Below, one piece after another: positions 25,822-33,345 of a DNA stretch of 64,000 nt (positions are counted from its first letter, which is position 1; each line of letters opens with the position of its first letter). Under the pieces are notes generated by a model. It worked only from the letters and a program-made list of their open reading frames with translations. It was not told the origin of the DNA and did no database searches. The position numbers and the translations under genes were made by a program. This DNA comes from Chitinophaga fulva (GTDB taxonomy: Bacteria; Bacteroidota; Bacteroidia; Chitinophagales; Chitinophagaceae): the NCBI RefSeq assembly GCF_012927205.1, contig NZ_JABBGC010000003.1, positions 806,001 through 870,000 of the forward strand. The letters are read 5' to 3'.

Positions 25822-26715
25822 ATGAAATACAATATCAAGGGTAAAACGTATACCTATATTGCTGACATAAAAGACAACAACCCCGTCAGACTTAGTTTTG
25901 ATCAGCTTTCCGTTCAAACTTTCCACCTCAGTTTTGAGCCATGGCACCACAACGGCTATTGGGACCATACCTGTGTGCCTCATGTGCTCCTGGATGGTGA
26001 TACCGTCATCGCCAATGCCACCGTCAATGTTCTCCGGGTACGCTGGCAGGAAGAAGAAAAAACCTGGCTGCAGCTGGGCACCGTCATGACCCACCCCGAT
26101 TACCGCCATCAGGGCCTTTCCCGGTGGCTGATGGACAAAATCTTTGAGGAATGGGAAGGCCAGTACAACCTCATGTTCCTTTTCGCCAATGAAAGGGTGC
26201 TCGACTTTTATCCGAAATTCGGATTCGTACCAGTCAGCGAATATCAATACCATACCCGGCAACTAACGCCGCAACCAGGGAAAGTACGTCAGCTGGATAT
26301 GGACAACGCAGCCGACTGCGCATTGCTCCTCCGGAAATATGCACAGTCCAACCCCTTTGCAGCGCTCACTGTCACCGACCCTGCCGGCCTGCTGATGTTC
26401 TATTGCACACAGTTTATGAAAACATGCGTGTATCATCTCGAAGAAACAGATGTCATCGCTGTGGTGGAACACAAAGAAGGTGTGATGACCTGTCATGATA
26501 TTTTCGGCGAAACCCATCAATCATTGAACAATATTTTGTCTGTATTGATGGAAAAAAACACCCAACAAATAACACTGGGCTTTACGCCGAAAGACACCAG
26601 CGGCTTCACCATGCTGCCGTTGAAGACAGAAGACCTCACGCTGTTTGTGCTGGAGGAACAACAACATCTGTTCGCTGATAACCAGCTGATGATACCCACC
26701 TTAGCACATACATAA
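25822..26715 (+). CDS. GNAT family N-acetyltransferase
   Basis: A 297-residue protein. The acetyl-CoA binding region is VMTHPDYRHQGLSRWLMDKI (R-x-x-G-x-S variant of the Q/R-x-x-G-x-G/A loop) at about residues 92-111. A FYPKFGFVPV segment follows near 133. The C-terminal half is unlike the small GNAT enzymes and may be a second, degenerate acetyltransferase-like domain. ATG 25822 is used; an upstream in-frame TTG would add five residues. Substrate unknown. Confidence 0.82.
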   Translation: MKYNIKGKTYTYIADIKDNNPVRLSFDQLSVQTFHLSFEPWHHNGYWDHTCVPHVLLDGDTVIANATVNVLRVRWQEEEKTWLQLGTVMTHPDYRHQGLSRWLMDKIFEEWEGQYNLMFLFANERVLDFYPKFGFVPVSEYQYHTRQLTPQPGKVRQLDMDNAADCALLLRKYAQSNPFAALTVTDPAGLLMFYCTQFMKTCVYHLEETDVIAVVEHKEGVMTCHDIFGETHQSLNNILSVLMEKNTQQITLGFTPKDTSGFTMLPLKTEDLTLFVLEEQQHLFADNQLMIPTLAHT

Positions 26716-26751
26716 TCACATATCCCAACTGAAAAAAGAATCCGTTTATTT

Positions 26752-27645
26752 ATGAAAAAGTTTTTATTGTTTTTATTTGTTTGTATCTCCCATCAACTGT
26801 TTGCGCAGGAAGAGCCCTACTTCCGGGACATGCGCAGCTGGTCGTTGTATATGAATGGCACCGATACCATCGACCGGTATATTTTTGCCGACACCGCTTA
26901 TATCAGGATATCCCCTGATACCAAACAACCTCCTGCGGACACGCTGATGGCAGGTGACAACATCACCGTGACCGGCGTTACCACCAAAAGCCTTACCATC
27001 CGCGGCATACAGGGACCGTGGCTGAAAATCGCCTATACTAAAAACGGCGAATACCGCAAAGGCTATATCTGGCAGGGACTTGTAAGTTGTGCTCCGCTGC
27101 GCCGTGGTGATCTTAAGTTTGTGTATGGCATTGAACGCAGGGCCGACAGCATCGCCGTATCCGGCAACCAAAGAGATACTTTCCCCAAATACCTGGTACG
27201 CCTGAAAGTAGTACAGAATGGCGTACTACTGGCTAAAGCCGCCCAGATAATTGGCGACGACGAATCCGCCAATTCCAGCTATGGTAAGGTCATGAGCGGC
27301 ATGGGCCTCACCAACGTGCAACATATCGTCGTACTTACCTTCTCCGGAGAAGCCTGCGGCATCCCTACAGATGATTATTATTTCGCCTGGACCAAAGACG
27401 GCCAGTTGATACAACTCCCATCTAGAACCAATATCGGAGATGCCGATGCCTACTACCATTCCGAAGAATTCACTTTTCCCAATGAAAAAAACGGGCAGCC
27501 TGATATGATCGTGTGGAACATGGAAGAAGCCGAAGCCACCGACAAAGTGGATAAAGATGGGATGCACGTCATGAAAGTGACGGACAAAAAAAGCAAACGG
27601 TATATTTGGGACACTGAAAACAAAAAAGTCACCGCCACAAGATAG
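26752..27645 (+). CDS. Secreted protein with SH3-like domain
   Basis: A 297-residue protein with signal peptide MKKFLLFLFVCISHQLFAQ. An N-terminal bacterial SH3-like region follows (YIRISPDTKQPPADTLMAGD, then GIQGPWLKIAYTKNGEYRKGYIW, residues about 48-105). The rest is beta-rich with no recognised catalytic motif. SH3-like domains often bind cell-wall peptides, but binding here is unproven. It stands alone between the GNAT gene and a weak terminator hairpin. Confidence 0.75.
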   Translation: MKKFLLFLFVCISHQLFAQEEPYFRDMRSWSLYMNGTDTIDRYIFADTAYIRISPDTKQPPADTLMAGDNITVTGVTTKSLTIRGIQGPWLKIAYTKNGEYRKGYIWQGLVSCAPLRRGDLKFVYGIERRADSIAVSGNQRDTFPKYLVRLKVVQNGVLLAKAAQIIGDDESANSSYGKVMSGMGLTNVQHIVVLTFSGEACGIPTDDYYFAWTKDGQLIQLPSRTNIGDADAYYHSEEFTFPNEKNGQPDMIVWNMEEAEATDKVDKDGMHVMKVTDKKSKRYIWDTENKKVTATR

Positions 27646-27657
27646 TATTTGTCATAT

Positions 27658-27685
27658 CAGGCAGGACTTTTGCATGTCGTGCCTG
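27658..27685. terminator. Probable terminator hairpin
   Basis: CAGGCAGGAC pairs with GTCGTGCCTG (one mismatch) over an 8-nt loop, 12 bases past the stop codon. The T-rich run on the plus strand begins only about 17 bases later, so it is a weak terminator. Confidence 0.4.
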
Positions 27686-27711
27686 GTATTGTCATCTGAA
27701 ATTTTTTGACC

Positions 27712-28338
27712 ATGGCCCAACACAAGCCCGCTCCCGATTTGTATGCACCCTACGTTGTATACGACAAAGCCGCCTACTTCAACAATATACACCCCGTAGA
27801 ATGGCGTGCCCAGCTTCAATCTTCCACCGGTGGCCGGCTGTTCAACATAAAATATTATGGTGAGCTGTATCGCTGGGAAGTAAAACAGGAGCCCCGGTAT
27901 ATCGAACATCACGAAAAACACTATGGTAAAAACTTCAATGGCCTCATCACCAACACCGATGAAGCCCCTGAACTGATCTATGCCGTAGATATTCATACCG
28001 GTGAAGAAATCCTGCTGTTCGACGGTTGCCGTCAGGGCCATGACAATTACTTTTGTAACGAATGGACGCCCGAACAGCTGAACAACAGGACCACCGCACA
28101 GGTATACGCCGATGCAGCCGGCAATAGCGTGTTTGAGATTGTATTGCATGCCTGGTTCAATATTGATTACGAAGATGAACTGGACACCTTTCTGAATGAA
28201 GAAGGTGAGCTCCGGCTGATCACCGGTGAAAAAACTGATCTTGCCCACCTGCAACGCAACGGCTTCGATGCCTTCGCCATCAACGCCTATACGGAGCAGG
28301 GAGAACTTGTAGCCATCCACAGCGCCGAACTGGCCTGA
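27712..28338 (+). CDS. Hypothetical protein (208 aa)
   Basis: A soluble acidic protein starting MAQHKPAPDLYAPYVVYDKA, with no signal peptide, membrane segment or recognised motif. It is rich in Tyr, Asp and Glu and has a mixed alpha/beta look (IYAVDIHTGEEILLFDGCRQGHDN). The gene lies 27 bases before the DUF2314-ankyrin gene, so both are probably co-transcribed. The acidic, Tyr-rich composition and that partner recall immunity proteins of polymorphic toxin systems, but no toxin is nearby and this is speculation. Confidence 0.7.
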   Translation: MAQHKPAPDLYAPYVVYDKAAYFNNIHPVEWRAQLQSSTGGRLFNIKYYGELYRWEVKQEPRYIEHHEKHYGKNFNGLITNTDEAPELIYAVDIHTGEEILLFDGCRQGHDNYFCNEWTPEQLNNRTTAQVYADAAGNSVFEIVLHAWFNIDYEDELDTFLNEEGELRLITGEKTDLAHLQRNGFDAFAINAYTEQGELVAIHSAELA

Positions 28339-28365
28339 CACCTTAACCTGAAAAAACAAGAAATC

Positions 28366-29127
28366 ATGTCTGATGCAAAAATTTTCTTCGCAGAAGGAGA
28401 AAGCGCCGAAATGCTCGATGCATATGCAAAAGCCCAGGCCACTTTTAAATATTTCTGGCGGGAGCTTTCCTGGGAACATCGCCGCATTATTCCCGGTCTG
28501 AATGTAGCCTGCGTAAAAGTAGCGTTCTCACAGCAGTTCCCCGGTAATGAAAAACCAACAGTGGAACACATGTGGATCAACGATATCAATTTCGATGGCG
28601 ATACCATCTACGGTATCCTGATCAACGATCCGAATGAGCTGACCAATGTGAGCAATGGCGATGAAATCAGTATTCCGGTAAACCAGATCAGCGACTGGCT
28701 GTTTGCCATCAACGACCGCACCTACGGCGGTTTTACCATGCAGGCCATGCGGGCCGGTATGACCGAAGAAGAGCGGCAGGAACATGACGAAGCCTGGGGC
28801 CTCGAATTCGGCGACTATAACAATGTGCTCATTGTAAACCAACAGGAAGAGAACCCGGAGAACCTGATCGAACATCCCATGAGCAAAAACATGCAACCAA
28901 GTTTTGTGGACTTCCTGAAACAAAACCCGGGTGAGCTGAATGCCGCAGACGAAGCAGGTTTCACGCTGCTACATAAAGAATCTATCGCCGGTAACCTCAG
29001 CATAGTGGAAGTGCTGCTTGAACATGGCGCTGATACATCTAAACAAACCACCAGTGGTAAAACAGCCCTGGACTATGCCAAACAGCTGAACTGGGAACAC
29101 CTGGTCCCGGTGCTGGAAGGAAAATAA
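28366..29127 (+). CDS. DUF2314 domain protein with C-terminal ankyrin repeats
   Basis: A 253-residue soluble protein in two parts. Residues about 18-130 form a DUF2314 domain, with ATFKYFWRELSWEHRRIIPG, the strand EHMWINDINFDGDTIYGIL, and NDPNELTNVSNGDEI. Residues about 175-250 hold two ankyrin repeats, with AADEAGFTLLHKESIAGNLS and VEVLLEHGADTSKQTTSGKT. DUF2314 alone is common and of unknown role. Ankyrin repeats bind proteins. The fusion suggests a cytoplasmic binding protein. It ends at a strong bidirectional terminator. Confidence 0.82.
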   Translation: MSDAKIFFAEGESAEMLDAYAKAQATFKYFWRELSWEHRRIIPGLNVACVKVAFSQQFPGNEKPTVEHMWINDINFDGDTIYGILINDPNELTNVSNGDEISIPVNQISDWLFAINDRTYGGFTMQAMRAGMTEEERQEHDEAWGLEFGDYNNVLIVNQQEENPENLIEHPMSKNMQPSFVDFLKQNPGELNAADEAGFTLLHKESIAGNLSIVEVLLEHGADTSKQTTSGKTALDYAKQLNWEHLVPVLEGK

Positions 29128-29130
29128 ATC

Positions 29131-29163
29131 AACAACGGCAGCAGTTACACTGCTGCCGTTGTT
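29131..29163. terminator. Bidirectional terminator between convergent genes
   Basis: A perfect 14-bp stem (29131-29144 with 29150-29163) with loop TTACA sits between the DUF2314 gene and the convergent NmrA-like gene. Confidence 0.8.
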
Positions 29164-29164
29164 A

Positions 29165-30034
29165 TCATATAAACATTGTTTTATAATCTTCCACAAACTG
29201 TTCAAAGCTGATCGCCGCATGACCTGTCACCTCCGGCACCGCATTGCTGACAACAGCCGCTTCGTTCCTGGCATAATGCGCATAGTCTTCAATTAAGCCC
29301 CCTACCTGCCATTCCGGGAATCCGGCAGCCCGCACTGCTCCTTCCATCTGCTCCGGGCTTACATCAATAAATTTCACTGGTTTCCCCAGCACTTTGGTAA
29401 ATATGTCCGCCACCTGGTAGTGGGTCACCGCTTCTCCCCCGGTGATATCATAGATCTTGTTTTCATGCCCTGCTTCTGTCAGCGCACATGCCGCCACCGC
29501 TGCAATATCCCGTACATCCACCGCGCTGATGGCAGCATTTCCCACCGCTGCATAAAACTGTCCGTCTTTCTTAATGTAGTCTGCGAAAGCCAGTAGTCCC
29601 TGCATATACAGGTTGGGCCGGAGAAAGGTATAAGCCATGCCCAACTCCCTGATCTTGTTTTCCACGCGGGCGTGGTAACGCAAAAAGCGGACAAACGATT
29701 GCTCTGCTGCAGCAAACTGCGACAACTTAACGATGTGTTTTACGCCTGCGGCATGAGCAGCAGTTACAAAGTTCAGTTGCAACGCTTCCGCCTGTTCAGA
29801 TGAATTGGTGAGCAGGAAAGCTTTTTCCATGCCCTGCAACGCTTTGCCGATGGCCACTTCGTCTGCCAGGTCAGCATGGATGATCTCTGCCAGGGGAAGA
29901 CTTTTCAGGTATTCGTTGTTATCACCATTGCGGACAATGGCTTTAAAAGGTACCTGGGCAGCCGCCAGTTTCTTTACCAGTTGAGTTCCCACATTTCCGG
30001 TAGCGCCGGTGATCAGTATGGTAGCTTGTGTCAT
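29165..30034 (-). CDS. NmrA-like NAD(P)-binding protein
   Basis: A 289-residue atypical SDR. The glycine-rich motif is TGATGNVGTQLVKKL at residues 8-22. The body resembles NmrA/QOR2-type quinone reductases (FLLTNSSEQAEALQLNFVTA, YTFLRPNLYMQGLLAF). The usual SDR Tyr-x3-Lys is absent, as in this subgroup. ATG 30034 opens directly on the first strand. It is divergent from the ArsR-SRPBCC operon with 171 bases between. Confidence 0.87.
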   Translation of the reverse strand: MTQATILITGATGNVGTQLVKKLAAAQVPFKAIVRNGDNNEYLKSLPLAEIIHADLADEVAIGKALQGMEKAFLLTNSSEQAEALQLNFVTAAHAAGVKHIVKLSQFAAAEQSFVRFLRYHARVENKIRELGMAYTFLRPNLYMQGLLAFADYIKKDGQFYAAVGNAAISAVDVRDIAAVAACALTEAGHENKIYDITGGEAVTHYQVADIFTKVLGKPVKFIDVSPEQMEGAVRAAGFPEWQVGGLIEDYAHYARNEAAVVSNAVPEVTGHAAISFEQFVEDYKTMFI

Positions 30035-30140
30035 AAACTTATTTTTTTGTTGTTTGATGACACAAAGATGGTCCAACGCTACGGCCTGGAATTGTAAGAA
30101 AACGAAAAAGGCTCCTCAGACCGCTTATTAACAAAAAATA

Positions 30141-30187
30141 TTTGCGAAACCGATTAGTTGCACATATATTTGCAACCGAACGGTTGC
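30141..30187 (+). promoter_or_regulatory. ArsR-gene promoter with two operator copies
   Basis: The -33 TTTG (30141-30144) and -7 TATATTTG (30165-30172) are 20 bases apart. A perfect palindrome GCAACCG-AA-CGGTTGC (30172-30187) covers the start site. A related copy GAAACCGATTAGTTGC (30146-30161, 12 of 16 bases shared) fills the spacer. A repressor bound here would block RNA polymerase. Confidence 0.65.
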
Positions 30188-30205
30188 CTTATTAAAATCC
30201 AGTAC

Positions 30206-30523
30206 ATGAGAAGAGATATATTTCAGGCAGTAGCAGATCCCACCAGACGGGCCATCATGGTGCTCATCGCCATGCAGGCGCTGACACCCAACGCCATTGC
30301 GGTCCATTTTGACACCACCCGGCAGGCAGTATCAAAACACCTGAAAATCCTGACGGAATGTGAGCTGGTCACCCAGGTGCACAGAGGCCGGGAGATCTAT
30401 TATCAACTAGAACTGAAAAAAATGAAAGAGATAGACATCTGGCTGGAACAATTCCGCCGCATGTGGGAAGATCGTTTCAATCAACTCGACAATCTATTAT
30501 CAAACTTAAATAAGCAACCATGA
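30206..30523 (+). CDS. ArsR family transcriptional regulator
   Basis: A 105-residue winged-helix protein starting MRRDIFQAVADPTRRAIMVL, with recognition helix DTTRQAVSKHLKILTECELV and wing VHRGREIYYQLE. There is no metal-binding Cys motif. This subgroup is typically encoded upstream of SRPBCC genes, as here (the next gene overlaps its stop by 4 bases). It probably represses its own operon at the palindromes in the promoter. Confidence 0.9.
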   Translation: MRRDIFQAVADPTRRAIMVLIAMQALTPNAIAVHFDTTRQAVSKHLKILTECELVTQVHRGREIYYQLELKKMKEIDIWLEQFRRMWEDRFNQLDNLLSNLNKQP

Positions 30524-31023
30524 GTATCCACCTGCAATTTGATTTCCTGGTAGACAAGGACAAAAACACGCTGACCATCCGCCGGGAGTTCCGGGCCAGG
30601 CGCCAACTGGTATGGGACGCCTATACGAAAAGTGAACTGCTGGACCAGTGGTTTGCCCCCAAACCTTTCACCACGAAAACCAAACACATGGACTTTCGGG
30701 AAGGTGGTTACTGGTTGTATGCCATGGTAGACCCTGAAGGCAAAGAATACTGGGGACGCACAGACTACAAAAAAATCCATCCAATTGACAACTACTCCGC
30801 GCTGGATGCCTTCTGTGATGATAACGGCGACATCAATCCGGAACTGCCACGTGCCACCTGGGACGTGCATTTTCAGGACAAAGGCGAAAATGCCCTGGTG
30901 GAAACTATCGTTACCTATGGATCGCTGACCGATCTTGAAAAGGTAATCCAGATGGGTATGCAGGAAGGATTAACGTTAACGCTCGAAAAACTGGACGAAC
31001 TGTTGCTGCAAATCCAGGGCTAA
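30520..31023 (+). CDS. SRPBCC domain protein (AHSA1-like)
   Basis: A 167-residue START/Bet-v-1-like protein with RREFRARRQLVWDAYTKSELLDQWF and the C-terminal helix MGMQEGLTLTLEKLDELL. It overlaps the ArsR stop by four bases, so the pair is translationally coupled. The last residues LQIQG and the stop codon are encoded by a REP-like palindrome, so the C-terminus may have been altered by insertion of the repeat. Ligand unknown. Confidence 0.88.
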   Translation: MSIHLQFDFLVDKDKNTLTIRREFRARRQLVWDAYTKSELLDQWFAPKPFTTKTKHMDFREGGYWLYAMVDPEGKEYWGRTDYKKIHPIDNYSALDAFCDDNGDINPELPRATWDVHFQDKGENALVETIVTYGSLTDLEKVIQMGMQEGLTLTLEKLDELLLQIQG

Positions 31024-31035
31024 AGCCCTGGGCTA
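31013..31035. repeat. REP-like palindrome, copy 5, at a gene end
   Basis: CCAGGGCTAAAGCCCTGGG followed by CTA. Its central TAA is the stop codon of the preceding SRPBCC gene. It sits inside an operon, between the second and third genes. Confidence 0.85.
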
Positions 31036-31067
31036 TGCTCATCTATAACTTAAAAAATCGATACCAT

Positions 31068-31478
31068 ATGACTAAAATCACCGTACAGACAGTGGTAGCA
31101 TCCAACGCCCAAAGGGCCTGGGATTGCTACACCCAACCGGAGCACATCACCAAATGGAATTTTGCATCAGACGATTGGCATTGCCCCAGCGCCAGCAACG
31201 ACTTAAGAGTTGGCGGCAAATACAACGCACGCATGGAAGCCAAAGACGGCAGCTGGGGATTTGACTTTGAGGCCATCTACAGCAACATCGACAGCGGAAA
31301 AAGCTTTACCTATGTAATGGGGGATGGCCGCGCCGCGGATGTTGTGTTTGAAGGCCAGGGAAACAATACAGCCGTTACCGTTACCTTCGATGCAGAGGAC
31401 CAGAACCCGGCAGAGATGCAGAAAGCCGGCTGGCAGGCCATACTGGACAACTACAAAAAATATACGGAAGCTAATTAA
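31068..31478 (+). CDS. SRPBCC family protein (AHSA1-like), third operon gene
   Basis: A 136-residue START/Bet-v-1-like protein with TVVASNAQRAWDCYTQPEHITKWNFA and the closing helix AGWQAILDNYKKYTEAN. It is related to the protein at 25297 (both have the EHI-x-x-W-N pattern). ATG 31068 is chosen because the in-frame extension would begin in the REP remnant. It shares the ArsR-controlled transcript unless the REP hairpin blocks it. Confidence 0.87.
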   Translation: MTKITVQTVVASNAQRAWDCYTQPEHITKWNFASDDWHCPSASNDLRVGGKYNARMEAKDGSWGFDFEAIYSNIDSGKSFTYVMGDGRAADVVFEGQGNNTAVTVTFDAEDQNPAEMQKAGWQAILDNYKKYTEAN

Positions 31479-31492
31479 CGGTTGTCATGCTG

Positions 31493-32215
31493 TTACCACG
31501 GACTTTCCTCTCCTTCCCTGTCATTGCTGAAGTATTTACCGGTCGGACCATCAGCATCGAGTGTAGCAAAGCGAACTAATATTGCCGCGGCATTTTCCAC
31601 GGTACCGGTTCCTCTATGGTCATTAAAATCTGTAGCGGTATATCCCGGGTCCACTACATTCACTTTAAACGTTGTATCGCGAAGTTCATAAGCCAGTGCG
31701 AGCGTCCAGGCATTCAGCGCTGTTTTAGACGGGCCATAAGCAGCGCCTTTGATTGGATAATACACCCATGACGGGTCACTGTGCAAAGTGAGCGAAGCAA
31801 GACCGGAAGTTACATTCACGATCCTCGGGTGAGCGGCTTGCCGCAGCAGGTCCATAAACGCCTGCGTAACATCTATTACACCGAAGAAATTGGTTTCAAA
31901 GACATTTCGTATAGTCGATATTGATACAGATGACGGGTTCTGTGGAAAATCGCCTCTGACACCTGCATTGTTGATCAGCACATCGAGTTTGTCTGTGGTA
32001 CGACCTACCAGTTCACGTGCCGCGCGGATGGAGCCGGGATCGGTTACATCCAGCGGCACAACAACTACATTTTCCTTCCCGAGCTGCGCGGCGGCCTCTT
32101 CTCCTTTTGCCACATCGCGGCTGCCGATGTATACGAAATAACCTGCGTCCAGCAGTTGTCTGGCGGTTTCAAAGCCGATGCTTTTATTTGCTCCTGTAAT
32201 GAGTGCTGTTTTCAT
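31493..32215 (-). CDS. SDR family oxidoreductase
   Basis: A 240-residue classical short-chain dehydrogenase/reductase with TGANKSIG at residues 7-14, NNAGVRGD near 86, catalytic Ser in NVTSGLAS, and YGPSKTAL supplying Tyr and Lys. The tail DGPTGKYFSNDREG matches carbonyl-reductase-like members of Bacteroidota. It is downstream of the AraC gene on the same strand (72 bases apart), so it is the likely target of that regulator. Confidence 0.88.
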   Translation of the reverse strand: MKTALITGANKSIGFETARQLLDAGYFVYIGSRDVAKGEEAAAQLGKENVVVVPLDVTDPGSIRAARELVGRTTDKLDVLINNAGVRGDFPQNPSSVSISTIRNVFETNFFGVIDVTQAFMDLLRQAAHPRIVNVTSGLASLTLHSDPSWVYYPIKGAAYGPSKTALNAWTLALAYELRDTTFKVNVVDPGYTATDFNDHRGTGTVENAAAILVRFATLDADGPTGKYFSNDREGEESPW

Positions 32216-32287
32216 GGATAATTGATTTACTTGTTACAGCACAAAATTACGGGTCTGCTTGTCACCGCAACAGTACACTTTGCGGGA

Positions 32288-33178
32288 TCAATGGTACATT
32301 TCCCGGGCGGCCGTCCGGAAGGACAGTGGCGTCTGCTGACAACCGCGTTTAAAGAAACGGTTAAAATAAGAGGCGTCTTCAAATCCCAGCGCAAACGCGA
32401 TCTCTTTGATAGATTGATCGGTATGGAAAAGCATGCGCCGGGCTTCCAGCAACAGGCGGCCATGAATATGTTCTATAGCGGACCTGCCGCTCTGCTCCCG
32501 GACAACATCTCCCAGGTGGCCGGCCGTGATGTTCATCAAGCCTGCATAAGCCGCCACTTCGTGATGGTGCGTATAATTTGATTCTATCAGGCCGAGAAAT
32601 TTCTTCAGCAATTCACGGCCAGGCTGTTTCTCACTGATGGTAAACTGCCCGGTATACAAACGGCTGATATAAATCAACAACACATGCAGATACGCCTGTA
32701 GCATGGTATTATGCCAGTCAGGCCGCTGCTCATATTCATCAGCCATACGCAGCATGATGTCGCGGACATAGGTCATATCTGCCGCCTCCAGCGACAGCTC
32801 ATGGCCATTGTCGGGGTTCTGAATAACAGGCAGCTGCCTGATCTGCTGGTTTGCGGCAGCAGCCAGGAACGCTTCTGTAAAATAAATCACAATGCCCTTC
32901 ATGGGCTCCGGCTCTTCTTTCACATGCACCTGATGTGGCGCCGTGAAATAAAACGTATCCGGTTTCAGCGTATAGGGCTGCATATCCACCCAATGGCGGC
33001 TGCTTCCCTGCTCTACCAGCACCAGCATGTAAAAATCTTTGCGGTGCGGCGACAGTAGAATGGCTGGCATCTCCCTGTCATCGGTACCTATCCGGCGGAT
33101 GTCAAAAAGATTGTTCCGTCCACCGGATTGCTCCAGGGAGTAATTGGGAATGGAGATGGAAGAAGCTCCTGTAATCAT
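32288..33178 (-). CDS. AraC family transcriptional regulator
   Basis: A 296-residue protein. The N-terminal cupin-like sensor (residues about 15-150, SPHRKDFYMLVLVEQGSSRHW, TFYFTAPHQVHV) is followed by a C-terminal pair of helix-turn-helix motifs (about 195-290). These have HEVAAYAGLMNITAGHLGDVVRE and IKEIAFALGFEDASYFNRFFKR. It precedes the SDR gene on the same strand and probably activates it in response to a small molecule. Confidence 0.9.
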   Translation of the reverse strand: MITGASSISIPNYSLEQSGGRNNLFDIRRIGTDDREMPAILLSPHRKDFYMLVLVEQGSSRHWVDMQPYTLKPDTFYFTAPHQVHVKEEPEPMKGIVIYFTEAFLAAAANQQIRQLPVIQNPDNGHELSLEAADMTYVRDIMLRMADEYEQRPDWHNTMLQAYLHVLLIYISRLYTGQFTISEKQPGRELLKKFLGLIESNYTHHHEVAAYAGLMNITAGHLGDVVREQSGRSAIEHIHGRLLLEARRMLFHTDQSIKEIAFALGFEDASYFNRFFKRGCQQTPLSFRTAAREMYH

Positions 33179-33200
33179 ACCCTAAATGTAAGCGAACTAT

Positions 33201-33345
33201 CGTCATTTAGGGATTTTTTGATTTACGATTTTTTGATTTCGTGGATGATAAATGGCGAAGACCGAAGCGATTTATTTATCTGCTTCGGTCTTCCTTTTTT
33301 TATTCGCTCCCTTGACTCACGAAATCAAAAAATCTCTAAATGACG
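33201..33345. repeat. 145-bp imperfect palindromic element
   Basis: A 24-base arm at 33201-33224 pairs with 33322-33345 (23 of 24). A second, inner arm GATTTTTTGATTTCGTG (33227-33243) pairs perfectly with 33318-33334. The centre holds a plus-strand terminator-like hairpin. The right arm includes the stop codon of the GH88 gene. The size and structure recall a MITE or similar nonautonomous element. Confidence 0.7.
33257..33300 (+). terminator. Plus-strand terminator-like hairpin with no obvious gene
   Basis: GAAGACCGAAGC pairs perfectly with GCTTCGGTCTTC (12 bp, 33257-33268 with 33282-33293) and is followed by CTTTTTTT on the plus strand. Both neighbouring genes are on the minus strand, where no U-run follows. 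It is the tip of the palindromic element. Confidence 0.6.

Noticed and set aside
25090..26262. A 390-codon minus-strand frame
   Set aside because: It is the shadow of three well-recognised plus-strand genes (hydrolase, SRPBCC, GNAT). Its translation has no recognisable domain.
27652..28479. A 275-codon minus-strand frame
   Set aside because: Antisense to the hypothetical protein at 27712, which fits the operon with the DUF2314 gene; the minus-strand translation resembles nothing known.
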